Shown here piece after piece: positions 1 to 11,110 of a stretch of 64,000 nt of DNA. This DNA comes from Meghimatium bilineatum (taxonomy: Eukaryota > Mollusca > Gastropoda > Stylommatophora > Philomycidae): the NCBI GenBank assembly GCA_034231615.1, contig CM067309.1:24729965-24793964 (forward strand). The letters run 5' to 3'. The notes below the pieces were generated by a model, which saw only the letters and a list, made by a program, of their open reading frames with translations, was not told the DNA's origin and searched no databases. The position numbers and the translations under genes are program-made. Every line of letters starts with the position of its first letter. Position 1 is the first letter of the stretch.

Positions 1-302
1 AACCCTTAAGAGGTTCACTAGAAGACAGAATTGTGTGACAAATGGAATGTCATCCTCAGTTGGTTTGTCACTATTCAATAAAAGATCTTCTTAACAATCG
101 TCCTCCAGTACAATGGATTAAAAAGAATAGAGGATTGACGTTATTGTACTCGGGTTACCCCATATACACCACGTGCTCGCTGTCCACAACTTACAAATGT
201 TTCATCTCTTTCAGTAATCTTTAGAATGACTCACTTCAAGACTCTGGTATACAACAGTGAGTCTTTGATTCAGGTTCTTTCCTATGTCTTGGAGATGTCC
301 AT

Positions 303-364
303 GTAGTAGTGGTTAAGCCGTTCGCTGTGTGCTCAAGAGGCAGTGGGTTCAAATACCACTCGCC
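303..364 (+). repeat. tRNA-like sequence (SINE head or pseudo-tRNA)
   Basis: It has an A-box-like agtggttaagccg and a B-box-like gtgggttcaaataccac in tRNA order and spacing, and a T-arm that can pair (gtggg/ccac). The acceptor stem does not close well, so it is not called a functional tRNA gene. Confidence 0.35.
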
Positions 365-944
365 ATATCTTGTTTTTAAAGTGGATATTTCTTTATCCCT
401 AATGATTATCGATTGAAGCTACTGAGTTTTGTGCTGCGAGTGGTACTTTTGGCAGGTAGTGTGCCGCTTCGTTGATAGAGTATGAGGTAACCTGAGTACA
501 ATAGCGTCAATCCTCTTTGTCTGTTGACTTCTATGCCAACTTGTACTACTGTTACATAGCATCAATTAACACTTCCCTGATTATTTCTTATGATAATCTT
601 GATTAAAACATGCACCACTTGCTCCTTTTCTGAAACCATCAGATATGACATTGTCTTAAGGAGCCAACCCGTGATCTCCTGATCTTTCAGTGCCAGGCAC
701 AACTTTTCCCATCTTGAATCATTACTGGGATTTGAACATACAAACCACTTTGTTCTTGCTAGAATCAATATCACTAGTTATGCTAAATAATAATATGTGA
801 GGTTTATTACATTCTCAGTTCTATAGTTGTGTTTAATGACACGTTTTTGCACGATTATATGAATCAGTATTTTTTTTACAAAGTACTTTTTTTACAAAAT
901 ATTGTATTTTTGATACCTCAAATACTTTTAAAAGTAAATTAAAG
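365..944. other. No recognisable feature
   Basis: This is AT-rich sequence with oligo-T runs near 870-910. I see no conserved coding frame, repeat array or RNA gene. Confidence 0.4.
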
Positions 945-1375
945 TCCTATACAGAAACGTATACAAGTAAATTTAAGTAGGAAGCTAGAGGACAATTTTT
1001 AAAAATTCTTGAGACTAACGAGGATTGAACCAGTCCGTTCAACGGCACCAAATCGACTAGCAACATTTGCACACGCGTTCCTCCGTACTTGACTAACCGC
1101 ATCTCCGAAAAAAGATGCGATTTCATCAAGCCATTCAAACCGTTGTCCTTGTCTCGATTGGTCCATTCGGGTGACTTTGTGTGCACGGTTTGAATGGCTT
1201 GATGAAATCGCATCTTTTTTTGGAGATGCGGTTAGTCAAGTACGGAAGAACGCGTGTGCAATTGTTGCTAGGCGATTTGGTGCCGTTGAACGGACTGGTT
1301 CAATCCCCGTTAGTCTCAATAATTTTTACAGAAACGTATGTATATTGCATTCATCTCTCATCGGTTCTTGAATGA
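945..1375. repeat. Head-to-head inverted pair of SINE-A repeats
   Basis: Arms at about 950-1135 (minus) and 1187-1345 (plus) are inverted copies over about 160-190 bp with few mismatches, separated by about 50 bp. The plus copy reads cttgatgaaatcgcatc, tttttttggagatgcggtta, gtcaagtacgg, and ends with ggttcaatccccgt, which resembles a tRNA-type B box. Two more copies, in plus orientation, lie at 41935-42125 and 42320-42485. Confidence 0.7.
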
Positions 1376-1744
1376 CATTTTTGGGGGAAAATCTACCAAT
1401 AAACTATGTTGCTTAATTATGGAATATTTCTTCCATATTCTTTATTTTGAAGATATTATGTCAAGACATTTCATTGTTTATACCCAGTATATAACGTGAT
1501 AACATCCTCAATTATTAATCACATTGACTTTTTAGGTTAGGAATAATTCCAGAATTTCATTTTTATTTCCATCAAGTTCAAATATTGATTAATTACTTTT
1601 ACAATAAAATGCATAAAGCTACATATAGGCCTAGTTGTAAGATGTTTTTATCTGTCAAAAGTGTGTGAGTGTATACACTGTCAGATGTTTCTTGGTACCA
1701 GTTCTGTTTAGCCTAATGCCACCTTTGTCAGTGTTTATATGTGG
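1376..1744. other. No recognisable feature
   Basis: This is AT-rich intergenic sequence without coding or repeat structure that I can support. Confidence 0.4.
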
Positions 1745-1815
1745 TATTATGTAAAAATAGAGAATTGTAAAGATCCATGATCGCCAACGCTAGTTGGCAA
1801 GGCACATGATGATGG
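1745..1815 (+). mobile_element. RTE-like family C, 3' terminal scrap
   Basis: The sequence gatccatgatcgccaacgct followed by agttggcaaggcacatgatg corresponds to the 3' end of the family C copies at 1985-2405, 12700-13650 and 41480-41930 (translated MIANA.W.GT), ending in a short gatgatg tail. Confidence 0.55.
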
Positions 1816-1984
1816 TTATGGGCATGCATCTATGTTACAACAGATATGTACATTCTTTCAATTTGTTACAAGTCCCACATATTCAGATATTAGTAACTAT
1901 ATAAGATAAGCCCTGCATGTATTCAGATATAACATATTAGTAACTGCATTTAGTTTTTCTACTCAATATAATATACTAACCATA

Positions 1985-2405
1985 CTCCTATACTAACATA
2001 TGGATGCGAGTCGTGGACAATAAACAAACTGGAAAGTGGGAAATTAGAGGCAATAGAAATGTGGTTCTATAGAAGAATGCTGAGAATACCATGGACTGCC
2101 AGAAAAACTAAAGTGGAAGTGTTGAAAGAGTCAAACGTGAAAAGGACCTTAATTAATAATAGGCCTATAAGAAAAAGACAATCTTCTTTTTTGGCCACTC
2201 CATGAGATGGAGGTTTGGAGAACATAGTCGCAATAGGCAAAATTGTAGGCAACAGTGACAGAGGGCGACAATGTGAGAAAATATTAGACAGTTTGACAAT
2301 TTGGCATGGCAGGAAAACAACAATCTTGATTCTTAATACTGGAGACAGAGAGATGTAGAGAGCCATGATCGCACACGCCAGATGGCATGGTACCTGAAGA
2401 TGACT
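1985..2405 (+). mobile_element. RTE-like family C, C-terminal RT fragment
   Basis: The plus strand reads YGCESWTINKLESGKLEAIE, then MWFYRRMLRIPWTARKTKVE and FGHSMR, with frameshifts and stops further on. The LRIPWTARKT block follows the RT domain in widespread metazoan RTE-like elements. It ends at catggtacctgaagatgact. The fragment is a decayed pseudo-copy. Confidence 0.75.
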
Positions 2406-2679
2406 TAATATCAACCGCTTGCATACAAACATATTTTTGGTCTTAAATTTTATCTGATCCTGGCTAATTCGTTGGTAAGTCGAGAGATCGTCACTATATA
2501 ATGACACATCCATAGGAGATCTGATCTCCCCCTGAGTATATCTGCAATTACATAACGACTGAAAGTTTCACTTCTGTTGGTTGACAAACATTCTTTGCCG
2601 AAGATAATAAAGTTCATTTCTTGTCACATTCCAAGATCAGCTTCTTTATTTTGCACATGGAAAAGTAATCATCATCTGT

Positions 2680-3590
2680 CATTCATCGTCAAGTGCCATC
2701 TTTGCAATGAAGGTTGGCTGCAACAGATCCAACTTTCCCAGTCTCCTGTTTTGGTTGTGCACTCTTCTAGACTGTAACGTGTCCATCTTGTGATGTTACT
2801 TGTATCTCTGTCTACCTCTTGCTCGTCCTTCGACTTTACCCTCAAGTAAGGTTTTCAACAAGGTGTCCTGTCTTTTAATGTGTCCAAAATATTTTATTTG
2901 CATGATATTTCTTTCTTTTAATTTAATAATGCTTTCTTCATATTCAGTGTTGTTAGAACCTCTTTGTTTGTTTTCTTCTCTTTCCATGATGTTCTCCCTA
3001 TTCTCCTATATATCCACATCTCAAAGTATCAGTTCTGTCTTGTAATTGTTTGTTTAGTGTCCATGTTTCTGAGCCATACATTAACATAGAATAGATGTAG
3101 CATTTTATAATTCTCATTTGTAACTTGTTTATAATTTGTTTAAATGTTAATATTTTTCTCATATCATTGAAAGTACTTTTAGCCATTCCTGTTCCCCTTT
3201 TAACTTCTGTTTCACATCTGCCATCATTTCTGATTATGTGTCCAAGATATTGATAATGTTTTACTTGTAGTTTCTCTCAATGTATGTTTATGTTCAGCAC
3301 CTGTTCTTCTGTGACTTAACAGTTATCATGGTTTTTTATTTTGGATTTTTATATCCAGTCCATATTCTTTACTTAATTTATCGACTTGATCTATTAGCCA
3401 TTGAAGTTTGTGTTGACTATCTGCTAAAAGAAAGGTGTCATCTGCATATCTCAAGTTGTTTATTATTTTCCCATTGATCTTGAGTCCTGGTATTTCTTCT
3501 ATATATTTTAAATATATTCTCTGTGTAGATATTAAATAGGCTTGGTGATAAAATACATCCTTGTCTTACCCCTCTTCATATTGAGAATTG
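2680..3590 (-). mobile_element. RTE-like family A, C-terminal RT remnant
   Basis: Minus-strand segments read VKSTFNDMRKIL, YGSETWTLNKQL and IKYFGHIKRQDTLLKTLLEG, matching the plus-strand copies at 26270-27420, 46292-46765 and 47650-47925. The end near 2690 carries gccatctttgcaatgaagg, which is the 3' end common to the family. The frame is broken in several places. Confidence 0.8.
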
Positions 3591-3864
3591 TTACATCTGG
3601 TATCAGACATATGGTATCAGCGAACAGTAAATCCATTATGTGGTGTCGATAAGGCTGGACTGAGTTAATCCCGTAGCCAGCTGAAATATTGTTCATTCTA
3701 TATCGGTTTCTACAAGCCCGTAGACGGGGCAGGGTGGAGGTTGGGGTATTCAATCCCCCCCCCCCTCCCCGAAAAATCAGAACATGCATTGTAAAACTAT
3801 GAATACAGCTTACAGATGCATAAAATCCCTTCCATTGACTATTCTTCATCATAAAATACTTTAA

Positions 3865-4640
3865 CTTTACTCACGCACTTAAAAGAAGACAAACAACCCA
3901 CATACCCCGGAGTTACTTTTGATGATGATGTGATGATGTTCGTCCGTCGTGATCGACGATGACCAAAAACTCAACCATAATAATAATAACAATAAATAAT
4001 AAAATAATAAAGTTAATAGTGCGTTTTTAAATGACTAGCAAGTCCAATACGCGCACAAAATGTTCTTTTACAGAATTGACAACAATAGAAGGTATCTGTG
4101 TGAGGTTGAGATGTTTTTTCTTTTCTACGTGTCCGCTTCTGTCTTGCAGTTTCTTGTCTGAATTCTTCTGCCGCTAGTGCTCCCGTTCTAATGCTGTAAC
4201 GCCATGCTGCTCTATCCTGAGCGAGGCTCTCCCAAGCGCCTACGTCAATGTTAAAATGTTTCAACTTTTGATGATAAGCTGACATGGAAACAACACATGA
4301 ACAAAGCAACAACAAAAGCCAGGAGGAAGTTAGCTATCCTGAGAAAACTAAGTGGAACCACATGGGAAGCCAGTGGCATTTGACTCCGTAAAGTTTACCA
4401 GCAAGGCATAAGACCACACTTGGAATATTTTATGGTGTCCTGCATCAAACACCACATTACAATATCTAGATAAAGTGCAAAATCAGGCACTTAGGATAAT
4501 GTTGGGAGCAATGAAATCAACACCTATAGCAGAGATGCAGAAATTGGGAAGAATGCAAACACTTGGCGAACGCAGACACAAAAGTACTAATTAAAGCAGA
4601 TAAGTTTCAGTGTATGCCAAGTCATCCAATGAAGGAAATA
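3865..4640 (+). mobile_element. Family 1 retroelement fragment, split by a C2H2-RT scrap
   Basis: Positions 3875-3926 and 4264-4640 match 55430-55850 of the intact family 1 element (aagaagacaaacaacc, then ttttgatgataagctgacat, ggaggaagttagctatcctg, aatgaaggaaa). Frameshifts and a deletion have destroyed coding. A minus-strand fragment of another element is inserted at 3927-4263. Confidence 0.85.
3927..4263 (-). mobile_element. 3' end of a C2H2-finger retrotransposon (family B), nested
   Basis: The minus strand encodes HFNIDVGAWESLAQDRAAWR, YSIRTGALAAEEFRQE and then CCQFCKRTFCARIGLASHLK THY, where the C..C...H...H finger is the C-terminal end typical of a common metazoan RT family. A 3' region with AAT repeats follows, then gatcacgacggacgaacatc. 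ACTTTTGATGAT is duplicated at 3915-3926 and 4264-4275 (12 bp). Copies recur at 14604-14799 and 58078-58490. Confidence 0.85.
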
Positions 4641-4649
4641 TTTTTAAAG

Positions 4650-7030
4650 ATATTATCTTTGCAGATATTAAATAGGCTGGGAGATCAAATACATCTTTGT
4701 CTTACCCTTCTTCGTAATTTTATGTATGGTGAGTAGCTGTTTTCACACTTTATTGATGCAGTATGTCCCCAATATATATTTCTAATCAGTAATGTCTTTT
4801 CCATCTATGCCTATTTATTGAAGACATTTGATTTTTTCATGTTGGACTCTGTCAAAGGCCTTGCTGTAGTCTATGAAGCAAATATAGATACTTTTTTGGA
4901 CCTACATATTTATCTATCAACAGTCGGATAATAAGTATAGCTTCTCTGGTTCCTTTAATTTTCCTTCACCTACCTCAGTATCTATTTTGCTTTTAGTTCT
5001 TTCATGTATTATCTTGAGTAGTATTTTAGTTATATGGCTCATTTGACTTATTATTCTATATTCTGTACAGTCCACAGCCTAGGGCGTCTTAGGTAGTGGT
5101 ATGAATATTGATGATGTCAGGTCTTTAGATACCCGGTATCTGTGGCCTGTTTCATATGTCATTGCAAGGTTCCTTGATAGTTTCTACACCTGATTCATTT
5201 AAAGTTTTTATTATTTCTGCTATTATGTTGGAGCCTGTAGCCTTTTCACATGCTATTGCCTGTCCATCATTGTTGTGTATTGTAGGTTCTTTGTTCCGTT
5301 GGTCATCAAACAGTTCTGTCACATAATCTGCCCATCTTGTAAGTACTTCAAATACTTTATCAAATATTATTTTTCCATTTTTATCTTTAATGCAGCCACT
5401 CCCATTTATAGGATTTTTCTTATTTGTGATCAGCCTTATCTCCTTATGCATTAATTTTGTCTTCTGTTGTATGGACATCTCTATTTCACTGCATTTTGTT
5501 TCTAGCCATTTTTTTTTCACTGTTCTGCGCGTTACGTATCCCATTGTCTATAATTGAATATGTTTAGCTTACTTTCTTTCTGACATTCTCTCTAATATTT
5601 CATCTGTCATCTATGATTCTTTGTTCTTGGCTTTTCTTATTGGTATATTTTGATTTGATGTTTGATAATACTTTTCTTAGGATAATCCCATTTATTTTCT
5701 ATTTTCTCTTCTGGATTTTCACTTCTGTATTGTTACATGCATTCTATTATTACGTGTTCATATCTATTCCTTATTCACACGTGCCGTTAAGCGTAGTGGT
5801 GGGAGTTTAAGCTGTCGTTCCAAGGCCAGATGTGTCGCAGTCTTTGCATTTAATCCATGTTTGTTCATGGATTAAATCAACAGTGGTGATACATCTGACC
5901 TTGAAACAACAGCCTAAGCTTACACCTCTACACTTAATGGTAAGTGTGAATACAATTAACCATCATTCACCTGGGGACAGACAATCTATTCCTTACATCT
6001 ACAAAGTATTTTTGTTGTATGTCTAGTTGTTTTAGTGCTGATTATCTGTGGATATTTTTTTTCTTTTATGTTCTATCTTTTTAAGTTTAACATGTATTTT
6101 GCACAGCACTGGATTATGGTCAGAGCTGATATCTGTCTGATCCTGGATATGTTTTAGTGTTTTTGACACTATTTCTAAATCTTTAATGATTTAGAAATAA
6201 TTTAATGATTCTAGTTGATCATAATATAATCTATCTGGTTCCTCTTTCTGTCTCCAGGACTTTTTCCAATGTATAGAATCTTCTATTTTCATGCTCAAAG
6301 AATGTATTACATATGATGGTCATGTTGTTCTCCTCACAGAACTGTATAAATCTTTCTCCTCTTTCATTTCTTGTCATTGCCCTACAATGTTCTTGTGTCT
6401 TCCTTTCCCTATTTGTGCATTCGTCTCCCATGACTATTAGAATGTCTGTTGATTTTACAGCCTTGAATAGTTGTTGTAGGTCTTCACAGTAATTTTTGAT
6501 TTCTTCTTCAGCTTAGTCTAGTTTTTGCTTATGTTTGTATAGGCCTAATGGCCAGATAAAAAGGTTTTGCTTTGATCTTTAGCATCATCATTCTATCATA
6601 CATCCAGTACATACTGTATTTTCTATTTCTTTCTTGTTCAGTATCCCCCCCCCCTCCCCGGTGTTAATCGTAATCTCCTCCTGAATGTATAAAACTAAAA
6701 TTTTCCTTTCTTGTGTACCCAGCATCTTTCCATCTTGTCTCTGCTATTACTAGAATATCAACATTGAATGATTCTGCCTCTAATATTAGTTTTTCTAGTG
6801 CCCCGACTGGTATAGTGTTCTAACATTCCTTGTGCCTATTCTAGTATGCTGCTTCCTGATCTTCAGATGTTGTTGATTTGTTGCTTGGCGTTGGAGTGTG
6901 CGTGGTAAGATCCCAGTGTTTTCCATGGTGGCCAGCCAACATTCATTATTATGCCCTGAGCGTGCCTTTTGTGAGCCACACACTTTGCTGTCTCGCCATT
7001 GATCCATTTGGATTCCTCCGCCTCGTGCGC
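4650..7030 (-). mobile_element. RTE-like family A, long degenerate copy
   Basis: This is a second family A copy: 4650-4720 repeats the RT segment seen at 3512-3590. Moving right, the minus strand holds a tract equivalent to 26270-26400 of the plus copy (FIDYSKAFDLV, 4830-4960), then a linker (WADYVTELFDDQRN, CIKDKNGKIIFD; 5544-5152), and endonuclease-like pieces (6431-6231, ENNMTIICNTFFEHENRRFY TL) and an N-terminal scrap (TRIGTRNVRTLYQSGH, 7007-6795) matching the WNVRTL start of RTE endonucleases. The reading frame is broken many times. A fold-back element interrupts it at 5774-5984. Confidence 0.78.
5774..5984. mobile_element. Fold-back element in an RTE remnant, 11-bp duplication
   Basis: Two arms of about 85 bp (roughly 5774-5859 and 5867-5951) are inverted copies, about 80-85% identical by eye, around a tttgtt loop. 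The outer ends read ttcacacgtgcc and its diverged complement. TCTATTCCTTA occurs directly before the left arm (5763-5773) and at 5985-5995, 33 bp past the right arm. The flanking RTE sequence continues across. The unequal right end is unusual for a MITE; an inverted SINE dimer is possible. Confidence 0.65.
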
Positions 7031-7065
7031 CATCACAGACTTTTTGTCTAAGGATGGACTTTACC

Positions 7066-7429
7066 TTTCAATGTCTCTTTGTGATGATATTCTACATTAA
7101 ATTAACCGTTAGCTGGAGTACTCAAGACGCCATTTTTTGGGTCTGTTTATTGGATAGGTAGCTCGCATGTCAGAACAAACTTAAACTTCCTATAATCAAT
7201 TAAGAACAAAAATCACAGATCCTACAGTGGAACTAAATTTGGCATCACTGTCTCCAGTAATATGCTAACCACACCATCGAAACCGTGTAATCCAGAAAAC
7301 ACAAATGTAAACTTGGAAACACGTCATTACATTATGACAACCGGAAACATCTTCATTAATTTTGTTTGATCATCAAGTTTATATCACGAAGTTCAATATG
7401 TCAATGCCGTCAATTGTCCTGCTAATCGG
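7066..7429. other. No recognisable feature
   Basis: No coding or repeat structure is supported between the RTE remnant and the RNase H scrap. Confidence 0.35.
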
Positions 7430-7665
7430 TGCAATAGGAGAACTTGCCGATCTATCTGATTTTCTCATTACCTTGAACACCAGAATGCCCAGGAACAAAG
7501 GTAAAAGTAACACCCTCCAACTCTGACATCCATATTGTTGACAAAAACATAAGCCTATTATTGGTTTCTAATTTTTGATCTGATCCTGGTTGTTTTGAGT
7601 CCTGAATAACTTTGTAACACTTTCCTCCTGTAACAAGCAATGACCTCAAACTACATGCTAATCTT
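7430..7665 (-). mobile_element. RNase H fragment of a non-LTR element
   Basis: The minus strand reads VTFTFVPGHSGVQGNEKI and then a stop. FVPGH.GV.G.E..(D) is the last catalytic region of RNase H in the element seen more completely at 22950-24080. Upstream residues are weakly related. Confidence 0.6.
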
Positions 7666-7804
7666 TCCTCTAGTGGTCTTTTCTAAAGAGTTTACCATAG
7701 CTTTCTTTCACATCATAGAGTTCTTCATTTGATTTTTGCTGTGGAACCAGCATCACTACACAAGTGGCATTCCCATAAATACCCTATTTGCCATTCCGTC
7801 AACC

Positions 7805-8060
7805 ATCTAAAAGTATATAAGTTCAGTGTCCCAGTCAGTTGTTGGTTGTGTCTGACATATAAAAGTATATAAGCTCAGTGTCCCAGTCACTTGTTGGTTG
7901 TGTCCGACATGTAAAAGTATATAAGCGCAGTGTCCCAGTCAGTTGTTGGTTGTGTCTGACATATAAAAGTATATAAGCTCAGTGTCCCAGTCAGTTGTTG
8001 GTTGTGTCCGACATGTAAAAGTATATAAGCTCAGTATCCCAGTCAATTGTTGGTTGTGGG
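7805..8060. repeat. 52-bp tandem repeat, about five copies
   Basis: The unit contains aaaagtatataagctcagtg and tcccagtcagttgttggttg, with steps of 52 bp. Each unit has a TATATAAG string, but it reads as part of the repeat and not as a promoter. The array runs into family C remnants at 8075. Confidence 0.85.
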
Positions 8061-8074
8061 TTCTTCTGGACTTT

Positions 8075-8560
8075 CCAGTGAGGGCACATTTTGTCTCCTG
8101 GTCACTCCCATTTCTATTATTCTCTTAACATGTTATCATCAGGTGCCATGCCGGCTAGCAAAGGCGTTCATGGCTCTCTACATCTTTCTATCTCCAGCAT
8201 TATGTATTAAGATCGTTGTTGTTTTCCTGCCGTGCCAGATTGTCAAACTGTCTAATATTTTCTCACGTTGTCGCACTCTGTCTCTGTTGCCTTCAATCTT
8301 GCCTATTGTGACTGTGTTCTCCAAACCTGCCTGTCTCATGAAGTGGTCAAAAGATGAAGAATGTCTTGTTCTTATATTATTGATTAAGCTCCGTTCCGCA
8401 TTTGACTCTTTCAACACCGCATTACTCCATGTTTTTTGACAGTCCATGGTATTCTCAGCATTCTTCTATATAACCACATCTCTATTACCTCTAATTTTCC
8501 ACTTTCCTGTTTATTTATTGTCCAAGACTCGCATCCATATGTTAGTATAGGAGTTCTTTT
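8075..8560 (-). mobile_element. RTE-like family C, C-terminal fragment
   Basis: The minus strand reads NAVLKESNAERSLINNIRTR, then HFMRQAGLENTVTIGKIEGN and RDRVRQREKILDSL, matching 13320-13600 on the plus strand. Further right the complement of ccatggtattctcagcattc encodes the LRIPW motif. Frameshifts are present. Confidence 0.8.
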
Positions 8561-9070
8561 TCAATATAATTCAATATTATCAAAATTTTGCAACCAAGCT
8601 CAGCATTATCAAAGTTTTACAACTCATCTCCATATTACTAAATCTTAACAATCCATCATATAAATATGTTATTGACTATGCTTACATGATGAATATGTTA
8701 CAGAACCTGATAGCCACACTGTTGCAATAGAATGCCAATAACTCAGACAACAAATATGGAACACATTGGACAATCTAAGATTCTTGGTCAAATTTGGAAA
8801 ACTTTATTTAATTTTTTTTAAAAAGAGTATTCACACATGAGATATACAAAGACACATATCCACTCACTTACATCCACTCAGATATACAAAGACACATCCA
8901 CTCACATACATCCACTCAGACATGCAGAAAACAAAAAAAAACATTCTTTGCTGAATAATTATTTTAAAAAGTATTGACAAGAATCCTGTCATGTGCAGTG
9001 TAGGTTCAAACAACGGAAGTGATGTTCCATGTCTAAAAGAATCTTTCACAGAAAATATCCAAAATCTTTG
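8561..9070. other. No gene; short direct repeats only
   Basis: The tract holds a weak 25-30 bp repeat (atcaaagttttacaactcat) near 8570-8640 and a duplicated gatatacaaagacacat at 8840-8900. I see no coding evidence. Confidence 0.4.
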
Positions 9071-9074
9071 GCAA

Positions 9075-9308
9075 TGATACACAACTGATTCTAAAGTCAC
9101 ATCAGATGTCCATGATTCTAAAGTCACATCAGATGTCCATGATTCTAAAGTCACATCAGATGTCCATGATTCTAAAGTCACATCAGATGTCCATGATTCT
9201 AAAGTCACATCAGATGTCCATGATTCTACAGTCACATCAGAAGTCCATGATTCTACAGTCACATCAGATGTCCATGATTCTAAAGTCACATCAGATGTCC
9301 AACATCTA
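9075..9308. repeat. 27-bp tandem repeat, about nine copies
   Basis: The unit is cacatcagatgtccatgatt plus ctaaagt, with one-base variants (ctacagt, gaagtcc). The period is a multiple of three, so both strands stay open through the array. Confidence 0.9.
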
Positions 9309-9534
9309 AGGTAAAACATCTTTTGAGTTATGACTGCAGGTTATCATCAGTGCATTCTGGAGAAGTCCATAGGTGCTACGATACCCCTCTGAAAAACATC
9401 CATTAGAGTGTAGCATCTACTTCCTAGAACATTCTCCAGGAACTAAAAATTCTATATCTAGGAATAATGGACAATAATGTGAGAAAGACAGCTGCAAGCA
9501 ATGTGAGTCACCATAGCCTTGGTAACATTTCCTG

Positions 9535-9650
9535 ACTATATTTAGACTGGAGAAAATCCAGAATGAGGCCGTGAGAGTAGTTCTAGGATGCAACAGTGTA
9601 ACGGCAATAGCTTTCTTCTAGACCTACCCAGCATGAAAGTAAGACATCAA
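9535..9650 (+). mobile_element. Jockey-like RT C-terminal scrap
   Basis: The plus strand reads LEKIQNEAVRVVLGCNSVTA, a match to the L.KIQN.A.R..LG block that precedes RNase H in jockey and I elements. Only about 100 bp is recognisable. Confidence 0.5.
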
Positions 9651-9689
9651 GGTGATCGAATATTTTTTTATATTTTATGGATCTCTCTT

Positions 9690-9830
9690 ATAGCAGGACA
9701 ATAGTCCTGCAAGATTTCTTGCAGGATGCAGTACAGAGAATGGAAATATGTTGTGTCACCGTTTTATTTGTGCCAATGGCCTGACACATCTGTCTTCGGT
9801 AGTCCTTCCCTATCAACTACCAGGAAAAAA
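9690..9830 (+). repeat. SINE-B repeat, partial
   Basis: It shares gagaatggaaatatgttgtg, tttgtgccaatggcctgaca and catctgtcttcgg with the copies at 28705-28880, 35230-35420 and 49895-50180. The 5' part is missing or diverged. Confidence 0.6.
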
Positions 9831-9939
9831 CATTTACAGACACCCTTAACAGTCACTTAACTCACTATATGGATCACTAATTCAACTCAAGAAGGCCTGC
9901 ACTTTTTTGTAGAGTGTACAGTGTAGAGTGTATCAATAC

Positions 9940-10425
9940 AAATTAATTGGCTGACATGGCAAGATTGAATAAGATTTGGAATAGTAAGATCAGTATTACA
10001 GTAAAGATTAATCTATTCAGATCTCTAGTGCTAAATATACTTTATAAGATGGGAAAGTTGGACACTCAATGCAGAGATGGGGAAAAAAAGAACCACTCTT
10101 GTGAATACAAGTGCTACATACGTGTGTTCAGAATTAGTTATATAGAACACAAGACATATATATTAATCCGGCAGCACATACACAAACTTACAGGTTATCA
10201 AGAACCACTTTTGGCAGTGACACGTCATTAAGACTTGTGTGGTTTGGTCATGTAAAGAGACACAACTCGCTTTCTAAAACTATTTTGTAAGGAACTGTCA
10301 AGGGTTGAAGAAGAAGAGGCAAACAAAGAAGATCCTGGATTGATAACATCAAGGAATTGTCTGGGCATGATTTTTCTACACTCAGAATGGCTGAGGATAG
10401 AGTTGTTTGGAGATAATTTTTGTTC
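9940..10425 (+). mobile_element. RTE-like family E, C-terminal fragment
   Basis: The plus strand gives KIWNSKISITVKINLFRSLV, EYKCYIRVFRISYIEHKTYI and, after a frameshift, WFGHVKRHNSLSKTIL and DNIKELSGHD. It matches the better preserved copy at 57299-58003. Confidence 0.75.
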
Positions 10426-10859
10426 TGATGTCTCCATTGTGAGTCATCCCTGTCAGGTTATGGCTTCTATTTTTATCATAAAAGGGTACCACTACAATGT
10501 ATGAAACATGATGCCTCCCTGCAGCAGACATCATAAGCAGTACTACACTACACCACTTTCTGGCCATTTTGACAGATGATGAAAACCCCATCCACATGTG
10601 TTTTAGCACAGCACCACGCCCCTTCTTGAAAACAAAAAGTCATCTGAATGAATGTTGGAGTTTTCTTCTGCCTAAAACAAAACCATAGATAATATCTCTC
10701 GAAGTTCAAATAGAACTCTGAAAGTATTGACTCTCAATACATGATTTGTAGGATACAGAATGGATAGCTGCACCCTGAAAAGATGGAGTATATTGTGGTT
10801 CCACAACTCCTGAGAATTATAACCTTCAACCTTTGGTGATACTAAAAAATTTATAAATT

Positions 10860-11110
10860 GTACTTACAAGAGAAGATCTATAATTATCAGTCATGTACAC
10901 AAATAAATCTACATTGATCAGTCATGTATGCAAAAAAATATACATCATCCAGGCATGTACACAAATAAATCTACAGTGTTAGGTCATGTACACAAATAAA
11001 TCTACAGTGTTTAGTCATGTACACAAATAAATCTACAGTGTTTAGTCATGTATACAAATAAATCTACAGTGTTTAGTCATGTACACAAATAAATAGGTAC
11101 AATGATCACA
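10860..11110. repeat. 30-bp tandem repeat, about seven copies
   Basis: The unit is acaaataaatctacagtgtt plus tagtcatgta. Degenerate units with the same tcatgtaca core reappear at 11370-11530, so the original array was longer. Confidence 0.8.

Noticed and set aside
303-364. Functional tRNA gene
   Set aside because: The A and B boxes are present but the acceptor and anticodon stems do not pair convincingly.
7805-8060. Promoters at TATATAAG strings
   Set aside because: They belong to a tandem unit and no gene starts downstream.
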